Source: Steromphala cineraria (taxonomy: Eukaryota; Mollusca; Gastropoda; Trochida; Trochidae). Taken from it: 64,000 nt of DNA. Where the stretch lies: contig OU744732.1 in assembly GCA_916613615.1 (NCBI GenBank), positions 58,488,727-58,552,726 on the forward strand, read 5' to 3'. Shown in pieces: positions 54,891-64,000 of the stretch. The notes under the pieces are model-generated. The model did not search any database and was not told where the DNA came from. It was given only the letters and a program-made list of their open reading frames with translations. Both the position numbers and the translations under genes were made by a program. Position 1 is the stretch's first letter. Every line of letters begins with the position of its first letter.

Positions 54891-57247
54891 TGCCCCCCGT
54901 CCACCGAGCCGCGACTTATATGCGACAGTACGCGACCTTCGCGATCAAGTTGGTCGCAGCGGTTGTACCCATTTAGGCGACCAATTTCTTACATTTTGAG
55001 TTTGCGGTTCCACCAAGCTGGCTATACGATCGCATTACGACCAAATTCTGGTCACGTGTGACATTCATGGCGAGCACGTTGAGACAGAGGTGAGACTGAT
55101 ATTATTAGTCTCATAGATCGCCAATCTGTCTCCACAGGGTCGTACCTAGGTACGACCGAATTTGCGATTTTCTATGCGAGTGGCTAGGATCATGCTGAGA
55201 CCACCGCGATAGCTTCTGCAATTGCCGTGCGATCAAATTGCGACCGACTTGAGAGGTCAGCGACACTTTGTGAGAGCAATTGAGACTAGTGCGACGGTTT
55301 ATGCAATCCTTTGCGATCACGTCACGATAGTTGCGAGTGTTGTGCGATCCAAGTACGATCATTACGACATATTAAACGACTACATTGAGATATATGCGAC
55401 CTCATCATAACTTTTTGCAAGACTGGTCGGGTCCAAAGTATGAATATAACTGCGAGCGGCTGATACCGTGTCATTCTGAATCTGACTAGCATGCAGAGAA
55501 GATGGAAAATGAAATGGCCCTGATTGTTGCTTCCTGGAACTGCAGTATATAGGCGATTGCACCTCGGCTTGGCTATTATGAGACACTGTCAAGGAAGAAG
55601 GAGAAGGAGTCGACGGCATGCAGCGTGGGTACGAGAGTGGCTCAGTCCTTTGGAGAGACAAGAACACTGTCAGTACTATCATCTCGTCCAAAAGTTGAAG
55701 CAAGAAGATCCAAACTACATGAGGATGCATTGTATAAGCTCCATGGCGACAAAACATCACTCTAGATGAACACCCGACTCCTCCGTGTTCCTCAAAGTGT
55801 GATCATAAAGCAGCCAAAGATCAGAGACAGTACCCCAAGGACTACTTCAATGACAATGCTAGAGGGACTGTGCCGTGGCGGGACAGGATGGTGACCCTCA
55901 GACGGACATCAGCACAGGAAGACTAAGATATGTCATGAACATTCTAGCATGTGGTGTGATAAACACATCGTCCCATTAATGACTAATAAATGGCTGTCTA
56001 TGGGATATATATCTTTGCCCTGGTTAATGTGTACATTAATAAATACTGAAATTTATTGTGGGCTTGTTTGTCATTTATTGTAAAACTGAGTGAGTCTTGG
56101 TGAATAATGTGACTGTAGTAGTCGTCTTTTAGTTTAATGATGCAATCGCTTTCTAAATTGAACTGCGAAATTGACAAGAATAAGTATGTAATCTCTGTTG
56201 CATATCATTTTCAGTAGTAGTAAAACTGATATTAGATTTGCCAGTACTCGTATTGGTTACGACAAGCAAAGATTAAGTCAGCCAATAACGTCTTTAATTT
56301 TGAATAGATGTAGAGTTCTTAGTAAAACTATCGTACCTTTTCGATCGAGTCCTGAGTCATTTGCCGGGTTACACACAAACAAAAATTCAGCAAATCTCTT
56401 AAAAGCCTGATATTACAGTCAAGCGTATCAATTTCATAGAACATTAAAGGGAGAGTTCTTCCAGGGTAAGGTAAAAAAAACCAATGCACTTCTATAATAG
56501 AATGAATAAACAAGAACGTCTTTTCTATCTTTGATATAACTATCCTTTTTATGTAAGAAGATCCTTGAAAATCTATTCCTCCGTGTCATAATCACAGCAC
56601 TCTTGTTTGCAGCTAGGCGATTCTTCTGCGACTGCTAAAATACTGCTACATGTGGGTTTATATAGAGCTGGCGTCGCTCGTGGTGCGCTCGCAGAAGTGC
56701 TCGCAATTGGTCACTCATAAGCGCGGGAACGCTCGTTATTGGTCGCATCAAAAGACAGATCGAAATTCGTAGTTGCCTTGTGATCTCATTGGATCATGGC
56801 GGGATCGCACTGGGTCTTGGTGGGATCGCACTGGGGTCTTGGCGTGCTCGCCACTGATTGCACTATTTGGTCGCCAGTGAAGCAAAGGTGCGATCCTACT
56901 GCGATTCAACACGATCACGTTGCGAGTTTATGCGACTGACATACGACCTTACCAAGTCCTCAGTGAGACCTATGCGACCTCATTGCGACCGAATTTGCGA
57001 GTTAGCCATTAGTCGCATCAATCGCAGAAGATGTGCGATTTTTTAAAACAGACAATCGAACTTGCAAACCCCTCTGCGACAATATGCGACAATATGCGAT
57101 CCATGGTGAGGGAGGAAGATCATTTGTGCGAGTATTGAGATCTTTCCAAGATTTCAGTGCGATGTCAGTGGGAGTGAGTGAGAGTGTACACGACCGGGAG
57201 ACAAAAATCGGTCGCAGTGACGTCGCAAGCTCGGTGGAATGGGGGTA
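54891..57247 (+). mobile_element. PIF/Harbinger-type DNA transposon, internally deleted (2.36 kb)
   Basis: The ends TGCCCCCCGTCCACCGAGC and the inverted TACCCCCATTCCACCGAGC are flanked by TTA on both sides (54888-54890, 57248-57250), the 3-bp target duplication of this superfamily. Long subterminal regions are filled with GCGAC/GTCGC motifs. The transposase is reduced to its two ends (next entry), so the copy is non-autonomous. Confidence 0.85.
55524..55926 (+). pseudogene. Harbinger-like transposase remnant
   Basis: 55584-55730 encodes RRRRSRRHAAWVREWLSP...YYHLVQKLKQEDPNYMRM, the arginine-rich start typical of HARBI1/PIF transposases. After a stop and frame change, 55830-55926 encodes YPKDYFNDNARGTVPWRD and ends at TAA, which looks like the family's C-terminus. 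The central DDE catalytic region is missing. Confidence 0.7.
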
Positions 57248-57250
57248 TTA

Positions 57251-57930
57251 GTAGAGGCAAGAGGCAAGGAGACTTCATCTCCGCTATCGCCTCAGCCAAT
57301 CCCTGTTGGCTTAGACCTTTGCTGGCGCTATTGAACAGCCAGTGATCCAACCTCCTGTTTAGGATATGGTTTCTATCCTGGGGCATTTCACTTGGTCGCA
57401 CGTGCTTGAAGAGATTGAGTTCCTCTGCTCTATCACGTCTTCAGTTCAGTGGCTGGAAGTCTGGCGCAGGTTTTGCTCAGTGTGGGACACATTTCGTTTC
57501 CTCATTTCTACGGAGCCAACCTTATTGACAGTCTGCTCATTGTGTTAAACAATGTACCTCAACAATGTTCAATTAAAGTAAATTATTTGCAGTTATATCG
57601 ATCTACATGTATAAACAGAAATCACATGAAGTTTCAAAAAGTATAAACAGAATTGTGTGCAAAGAGATTTTATTGGTGCAAGTACTAGTACATGTTTAAA
57701 ACACTACAACATTACCATGAACTAATTTTTGATTTAGACATGAAGGTGTCATTTATTTTTATTTTAAACAAATCAATAAATTAAAGATATTTATAAATAG
57801 TTAAACATTACTAAACTTATCAGTAATTTGCAATAACATATGTTTTATCAAATGAAAATGTTTAATGCTTTGATGGCAATGTGTTTTTCATCTATAGATA
57901 AAGTATATCTTATAATATTAGTCAAACGTA
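57251..57930. other. Continuation of the GC-richer relic, then AT-rich spacer
   Basis: Up to about 57560 the composition matches 53886-54890. No coding content was recognised. Confidence 0.35.
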
Positions 57931-57937
57931 AATAGAG

Positions 57938-58078
57938 AATACTAAACGACGTCCCGTTTCATAACATATTTATGAAACGAGTGAATGGGTTGGTATTTAA
58001 CGAGCGAAAGCGAGTTAAATACCTATACCATTCACGAGTTTCATAAAAATGTTTTGAAACGGGACCGAGTTTAGTATT
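57938..58078. repeat. CGAG palindrome, copy 4
   Basis: The arms AATACTAAAC... and ...GTTTAGTATT are complementary around 58008. CGAG is at 57978-57981 and 58035-58038 in the same orientation; the loop is CGAGCGAAAGCGAG. TATTTTATTTATTA follows, then TGACGTCAT motifs at 58160 and 58181. Confidence 0.85.
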
Positions 58079-58117
58079 TTATTTATTACTTGCTTAATAA
58101 CATCGTAAAATACAAAG

Positions 58118-58438
58118 AAAGTCGCCAACATGACTGTCGCGGCCGGCCCGCTGACATTATGACGTCATACTTAACAGTTGTGACGTCATCATTACGTCAC
58201 GTCATTCTGTCAGCGCGCGATGTTATTACACAATGTGTAATAACATTGTAGATTTATTAAACAGCGATATCTTCAACGGGAGAGTAATAATGGATTTTAT
58301 TACTCACCCATTGAAGTTATACACACTGTTTAATAACATTGCATGGTGACCGAATGACATGACATAATGATGACGTTGTAATTGTTAAGCAAGACGTCAT
58401 AATGCGGCAGCAGTGATGGTAATGTCGGCGAATTTACA
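58118..58438. repeat. Nested long inverted repeat with CRE-like motifs
   Basis: 58118-58208 (AGTCGCCAACATGAC... to ...ACGTCATTC) is roughly complementary to 58364-58438. Between them a second imperfect stem (TTTATTAAACAG and CTGTTTAATAACA) surrounds 58300. Probably the distal part of the element that begins with palindrome copy 4. Confidence 0.7.
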
Positions 58439-58807
58439 TTAAATAACTCATCATATTCATATTATGCTAAATGTGTTCTTAATTTTCAAACAAAGAACAT
58501 CTGATGCAGACAATTCGTTCAAAAATCCTGTATTAAAATTGTTATAAGGTAGATCTTTCAATTTTAGAATTTATGTTTTTGAATTATATTTTCCTCTGTA
58601 TAGTGTTTGGAAACTGCTTATGAATTAAATAGATGTTTTACTTTTTTCCCTTGATAACAGCTCATTTTGTCACGTTTTAAAAGTAAATCTCTTAATGCAT
58701 TGAATTAGAACTGACTTTTATATCTGATTTATGAATGACAAAATATTGAAATTATACTTGTCTATAAACAAAACATTTTACCAAGATAGTTTGAAAAAGG
58801 GGAAATA

Positions 58808-60348
58808 TACTCTCCCAAAAAAGAAACGCATAGGTGATTTTGATATTTTTTGTTGAGTGTAAAAACAAATTAAACAATATAAATGTGATATTTTCTTCTA
58901 AAACGTCTTTATTATATGATGGTTTACGACTTTAGTACACAAAATCGAAAATTGTATACCTCTTGTTCATTTGAGACTCATTTGAAGGCCATTTTGAAAA
59001 AACATTATATAGAAAAAATTTAAAGCAGAATTCATGTAAGAGTAAACGCTAGATCATATGGTACCTTTAACCAACCAAAGGCACTCATATTTTCAAATTT
59101 TGTCATTCAATTCTAAACGGAACCAAGGTTACCATTATGCATCGACAAAGTGTCGGAAATGAAAATGTTGTCGAGCGTGAAATTGAAACCAAAGTTTCAT
59201 TATTCACACTAGTCTGGCATCAGAATATTCATCATCGTCCTATTGCGCATTATTGGTTCCTTCCTACAGGCCACTTCCGGTCAAAAGAGCTAAAGATGTG
59301 TGCATAAAAAAATTGCCACCAAAACCTCAAATCTTTACATCCGGGTCACACTTTTTCTTCATTCTCTTGCCACAGGGATACACATCATTTACAACATCAC
59401 TGATTTGGGTTCTTAAGTCCACCAAACTGTACAAAAGCGTTTCCATGAAGTCGATATTCGACCATGAAGGCCAGTTATCGCCCCTGTTTTTCGTGGCTTT
59501 AAAGAACTCATTGTTATTAAGTGACCTTTTACAATGAAGATCTTGAACCCAAGAAACTTTAGGAGACTTTGGGTTTCTAAAAACACACAAAATTGTCAAT
59601 AACAACAATTAGAAAATAACGTGACTTTGGATATCTTACAGTTCGAAAAAGGACAATTTTGCCAATAGTTTATGCCACAAGTCAACAGATTCGGTTGAGA
59701 CGGTGTGAAGGTGTGGGATACAATATTAAGCATACAAAAATGTGGTTAATTGGTGGTTCTGAGGAATTGGAGAAGCAAATCACAATTTCGATAACGCCCA
59801 TGAACGTCACTTGCATCAGATTATTTAAAACCAAAGGGAGTGTTTCGAGTATGATAACTTGAATTCACTTACAGAGCGTCAGATGGCTCATAATCCTGCC
59901 CATTTAAAGTAAAGAAGTTGTTTATGACTTCTCAAACATTACATTTCAAGCCAATTAAGGCATCAACGATATGAATTAAATTAACGTGTACGTGAACGTC
60001 ATAATACGCCCGAGATACACCAACGACTGGCCATTGCATTGCAGAAAGATGTGGGAAAAACTGCATTATAGGGAATCCATCAATTGGCTATTTCATTTAC
60101 AAGGGGATGTCAAGAAAGAATTCTTGAAAATTGGAAGGAATTCATAACACTTACTTCGACGCCATCTTGTGGTCAACAGAATACAGAAACATACCTAAAA
60201 CTAGTGTTCTTCACTTGGCATACTCTTTGTCTATTAACATGTAAATTTTCGCTTTGTTACCATTGAAATTTTGTGACATTTGTGGTTTTAAAGGTGAAGT
60301 AAAAATTTCTTTAAACAATTATATATGCGTTTCTTTTTTGGGAGAGTA
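58808..60348. mobile_element. TA-flanked TIR transposon, 1.54 kb (Tc1/mariner-like ends)
   Basis: TACTCTCCCAAAAAAGAAAC plus GCATA at the left is repeated inverted at the right, and TA lies on both sides (58806-58807, 60349-60350). Size, TIR length and TA duplication fit Tc1/mariner. No DDE/D transposase could be read on either strand, so it is either decayed or carries other cargo (next entry). Confidence 0.75.
59327..59730 (-). CDS. Unrecognised ORF inside the TIR transposon (possible two-exon captured gene)
   Basis: The frame is open from about 59587 to the stop at 59327 (NPKSPKVSWVQDLHC, NWPSWSNIDFMETLL, SDVVNDVYPC). A plausible acceptor (TGTTTTTAG) lies just upstream at 59583. A donor-like GTAAGA at 59641 would join in phase to another open stretch (VDLWHKLLAKLSFFE). 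No family is recognised. It does not resemble a mariner transposase. It could be a decayed coding region, a captured host fragment or chance. Confidence 0.3.
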
Positions 60349-60350
60349 TA

Positions 60351-60962
60351 TAAGACAAATGAACTATTATTGAGATACTTTACTTAATTGTTGAATCGCT
60401 CTTCAGATATAGTATCATCATGTTCATATTTAATAATGGTTCCTACTGATTGATATAGCGTATGGAAAAATTATCACATTTTGACATTTAAATTGCTGTT
60501 GTAAGTACACGTTTCAGTTGAATTGTCCCCAAATTGGATGGGTAGGCGGAGAGTCACTGGTATAAAATGCTGTATAAGCATTCAACATATGCGTCTTATG
60601 TCAGTCATCAGCTCCAACATTTTGATGAGGAATAATCAATACATATGAACCGAGACATTGTGATTTAAGTTTTTTGGGGAGTTCTAGATTGACGTTGACA
60701 AATGATCTTAGATATATTTACTGCTTCCTCTATATGCCTTTTATATATTCTAGTGACCCAAGTCAAACCTTATAATAAAGAAAATGAGTTAAAGGATAGG
60801 GTTATGTACCGTGTGTGATTTTTAGAGAATAAAGAACCTTGAATCTTGAATCTTGTTATTGTCGATAATGTTAATCATTAATGTTATTATCTTTTGAACG
60901 ATGTAGTTTTGTATCTTTTCACCTTTGTATTATCAGTTTGTTTTGGGAAAACCAACCAATGA
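60351..60962. other. 3' flank of gene F, no gene seen
   Basis: AT-rich. TTGAATCTTGAATCTTG is a short direct repeat at 60838-60854. It does not resemble the flanks of A, B or D. Confidence 0.4.
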
Positions 60963-62472
60963 TCAATTTTCCTTCATTCTCTTTCGCCAGATCAGTCCTG
61001 GAATTTGTCCATACGTAATAACACTTCTGTACCAAGTGTTCGCTCTGTAAAATGTATCATCAAGAAAGACGAACTCGACACCATCAACATCAACCTTAGA
61101 AACACCCTTTCCTCCATCATAAAGCTTTTGGTTTGAAGAAAATTCAACCATGAACCTGTATATATGCCCACCCTTGATTGAGACTGGATCAAGGAACATG
61201 ATGTCATTGACAATGTTACTAAGAGTCCAGAGATTCATCATAACGGGATGAGATATCAGGTTGTTCTGGGCATCAAAGATCCTGATATTTAATAATAGCT
61301 TGATTTCTTTGTCTGACCCAAACATCTGACATCCTAAAAGATAGATGTCATCGTTAGTAGAAAAACTGATGACTTTGCAACTGCTTTGAGGAAGAGGTTC
61401 AAGAATTGCGTTGAATCTGTTTACAATGAAAATACCTGATGATATTTTCTCTTCAGCTGGATTCCTTGTTTTCCTTGTGTCTGATTTAAATGGACTGATG
61501 TCAAAACTTGTCTTAACAATTCTGTCCATGACCTTCACTCTTTCATCCCCTGTCAGTATTCCAGAAGGACCAACATTTTCGATAATGAAGTCCAGCGACA
61601 AACTAGCAAACCGTATCTCGTACACCATCTCCCCCAGGACCTTCCTCATGTTCTTGTGGCTTGGACTCAGACCTTCTCTCTCACATACTGCTTTGGTCCA
61701 GGACAGGGCAGCTTCAAATACTTGTTCCTCCTTGATGTTAAGATTTCTTGATTTGAGGAATGTCCCAAAACATCCAGAACAGAGCTCGAGAAATCCGACA
61801 GATTTGATTACTTTGTGACCTGCTTGAGACAACATCTTCACAGCCTCCTGTTCCAAGTCCGTCTCTCCATATCCATGACTCTTCTCTAATATTTCACACA
61901 GATTTTCCTCAGAGAGAGAATGCTTAAGAAAAGAGGTTGACTGCTTGAACAATGTCTCCACGTCATATTTTCTCGAAGAATACAGAAGACCAGCAACATT
62001 CTCAGAGTTGATGGTACAGGAATCTGTGTAGAGAAATCTGCAACAAATTACACGTCATGAGTTTATTTTAGCCTTCCTTCTCTACCAAACTTACGTGAGG
62101 CTAATTAGGGGAGTTATCTAAATCAAAATTATATGGTAATTCAACTTAGATACACAGGTAAGTGAACAAACATTATGATTTTGTAATTGTAAAATCTAGA
62201 TACCTTAGAAAGTCTTTAAATACGTTGGCCTCTATGTCAGGGATAGTTATCTCCCCTTGCTCCGCCATACGACCACAGAACATGGCGTGGAAGACACAGC
62301 TCCTGCTGGCAAGAACATAGCGGTGAGCTCGGACCACGTGTTTCTCAGATCCAACAAGGAAAGTGACGTCAGTGAAATCTTCTGTCTCTAACATTTGTCG
62401 GTTACACTCAATGACAGACTTGCCTCGCTGCCAACTGTCGACAAACCCGGACTGGTTGCTTGAAGTCGCCAT
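60963..62472 (-). CDS. BTB-BACK-PHR protein, BTBD6-like (gene F, 447 aa)
   Basis: Exon 1 is 62204-62472 (269 nt, donor GTATCT). Exon 2 is 60963-62037 (acceptor TTGCAG); the intron is 166 nt, phase 2. The BTB half matches B and C nearly exactly. The BACK region is closest to relic D (GPSGILTGDERVKVMDRIVKTSF). The PHR domain is divergent: FIVNRFNAIL, IYLLGCQMFG, NDIMFLDPVSIKGGHIY, KVDVDGVEFVF. It ends GQIPGLIWRKRMKEN with a basic tail absent from the paralogues. It is intact, with 5' sequence and upstream DNA like gene A and downstream parts like D, so the gene looks mosaic. Family role: Cullin-3 substrate adaptor. Confidence 0.92.
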
Positions 62473-63073
62473 TTTCTTTCCTGAAATAGTTATTCATTCT
62501 GAACTACGTCTCCTGAATAGTTTACAACTGATAATTATTTTAACCTGAAACAGCAAAACCATGGAGTATTACTTTCAAATATATAGGCTATGGTACCATA
62601 TTTGAAATAAGTAAACCCTTTTTTAGTTATCTAAGTTATAACATTGCAGTGTATGTTATAAGATTCGGATGGTGTTTAGATCAAGTAAGGTGCTTTAAGT
62701 TATTCGTTCTCGTTAATGCAAAGAGCCTCAGAGTTCAAAGTCCGACATGGCAACGTTTTTAACCCCTGAAAAATAAGTATTTTCAGATAATCACTGCTTT
62801 ATTTGCAAACTCTTTTATACTAAAATTCAAATGTTTCACGATTATCATGATAAATCTAATAAAAATGATTTTCATGACATACCCTCAGAACGTATCATTT
62901 AATGTTTTTAAAACTTAAATATATAATTAAATAACGAACAATTTTGAACTGTAATATATGTAAGTATATATTGTCGATTTCAAAAACGAATATGAAAAAA
63001 ATAATTTTTTCACTTTTGGCATTTAACACTTCTCCTTTAAAAGAAATCCTTGAAGCATGTCACTGTTGCAGAT
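62473..63073. repeat. 5' flank of gene F, duplicate of gene A's 5' flank
   Basis: Nearly identical to 12135-12340 and then to 12690-13093. One of the two tandem units present upstream of gene A is missing here. Confidence 0.8.
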
Positions 63074-63294
63074 AATGGCGGGATAGCGCAGCCGTTAGCG
63101 TGTTTGGATGAAGAGGTCTGAGGTTCGAATCCCGTTGTCTACAGTAGAGAACTGTTCTACATGCAGTTACATTTGGGTGCACTTCCAAACTGAATTTCGG
63201 CAGAGTACCATCCATGCTTCGCTAGTTCTAGCCAATGCTAACCTTTTTCATATAAGGTGTTTCACAGGTGTCAAATACAAGTACCCCCGAACAA
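63074..63294 (+). mobile_element. tRNA-derived SINE, copy 3 (3' truncated)
   Basis: Same head (ATAGCGCAGCCGTTAGCG; GGTTCGAATCCC) and body as the copy at 13094. It was duplicated together with the flank rather than inserted independently. Its tail is replaced by LINE sequence at about 63295. Confidence 0.75.
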
Positions 63295-63800
63295 TCTTTG
63301 AAGGTAAAAAAATTGAGGTTGTGCCATCCAAATAGGTATCTTGTTATAGTGTTCACCCCTAGACTGTCATGGACTAAAGCTAAACTCTGTCTAACCTCGC
63401 AAGGTAATAAAGCACTTATTTCTATTTATGCTTTTCAAAAAACTTTCGGCTCTTTATCACCCCATGATCTTTTCAAGTTTTTGATTCTATCATTCTGCCT
63501 GTTTTGTGTTTTGGATCTGAAGTCTGGGTAACTTTTTTTTGTAAAATCATAGAAGGTCTGCAGATTAAGGTGTGTAGGCAGCTGCTCAGGGTTGGTAGGA
63601 ATGTTAGTAGTAGTATATGGTGTTAGGAGAGTGTGGTAGGCTTCCATTACAGTTTCATAAAATGTCTAGAGCGGTCAAATATTTGTGTAGATTAATTGAG
63701 CTGGATCCACAAAGACTCCCATCTCAGGGCTATACTATGTTAAAATCTCTTGACGATTCAGGTCGGTTGACTTGGGCTACATACATAAAAAATAGAGCCA
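63295..63800 (+). pseudogene. LINE reverse transcriptase relic with frameshifts
   Basis: KKIEVVPS, then after a shift NRYLVIVFTPRLSWTKAKL and QGNKALISIYAFQKTFGSL; then in another frame GECGRLPLQFHKMSRAVKYL and DDSGRLTWATYIKN. These blocks correspond to the region after the RT palm of a non-LTR element. Several indels make it inactive. A TAGCTCATCAG-type terminus (63815) interrupts its end. Confidence 0.7.
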
Positions 63801-64000
63801 TTGGCTCTGTAGCTCATCAGGCATCATATCAAGTTTGCTTTATACAGGCCAGATGAGCTAAAAACTGATGTTACCTATTGCAAGAAAACCTATCAAAAAT
63901 TACAAAACAAATGTAACAATTTCGGAAAAAAATTCCTTACCCAAATGATTTATTATTATTCAACACTTTCTAGATCGCCAATATCAGACAGTGAAAGAAG
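63801..64000. other. Right edge, no gene seen
   Basis: Contains a short TIR-like GTAGCTCATCAGGC...CCAGATGAGCTA pair (63815-63859), related to the element at 43577-44130. Confidence 0.4.

Overview
This is a eukaryotic, AT-rich, intron-containing window. It looks like a lophotrochozoan, most likely a mollusc and probably a bivalve. The reasons are a tandem expansion of BTB-BACK-PHR (BTBD6-like) genes, a DIRS retrotransposon, tRNA-headed SINEs, small terminal-inverted-repeat (TIR) elements with tandem-repeat cores, and short repeats that resemble ones common in mollusc genomes. The organism call is inference; no species is claimed.

Layout. Bases 1-5195 hold most of a DIRS-type retrotransposon on the + strand: gag-like ORF, RT/RNase H ORF, tyrosine-recombinase ORF and the right-end inverted repeats. 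Its left end lies outside the window. Immediately to the right, on the - strand (5319-7232), are four small phase-compatible exons that give a signal peptide and the I29 propeptide of a papain-family protease (cathepsin, perhaps O-like). The DIRS element sits in the next intron, and the catalytic exons must lie beyond the left edge.

The backbone of 8-63 kb is a minus-strand array of BTBD6-like two-exon genes: A (10710-12134, pseudogene), B (18930-20375, intact), C (32158-34390, intact), D (51941-52956, pseudogene without its BTB exon), two relic fragments (52974-53176, 53634-53885) and F (60963-62472, intact). Every recognisable first exon is 269 nt, ends in phase 2 and is nearly identical between copies, while the PHR domains differ strongly. 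This suggests conversion of the 5' exon and diversification of the substrate-binding end of Cullin-3 adaptors. Flanking DNA was duplicated along with the genes, so paralogous 'empty sites' reveal later insertions.

A second host gene on the - strand at 39228-46677 is a PHYHIP-like gene. It has a tiny first coding exon, a large domain exon and a third exon that runs into a 27-bp minisatellite encoding a 9-residue repeat. The array contains frameshifts and a CR1/L2-like LINE. Its first intron carries a 22-bp minisatellite and two TIR elements with tandem-repeat cores.

Other mobile DNA: a 5'-truncated LINE with an 18-bp target duplication (13673-14473), a piggyBac-type MITE pair (8362-8717, 22466-22751), an internally deleted PIF/Harbinger element (54891-57247), a 1.54-kb TA-flanked TIR element (58808-60348), three SINE copies, a LINE relic at the right edge and several fold-back elements. 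The most unusual feature is a set of four palindromes at 23.3, 49.4, 51.0 and 58.0 kb. Their arm sequences are unrelated to one another, yet each carries the tetranucleotide CGAG in the same orientation at mirror-image positions, a CGAG/CTCG-containing loop, and TGACGTCA-type motifs about 80-180 bp downstream.
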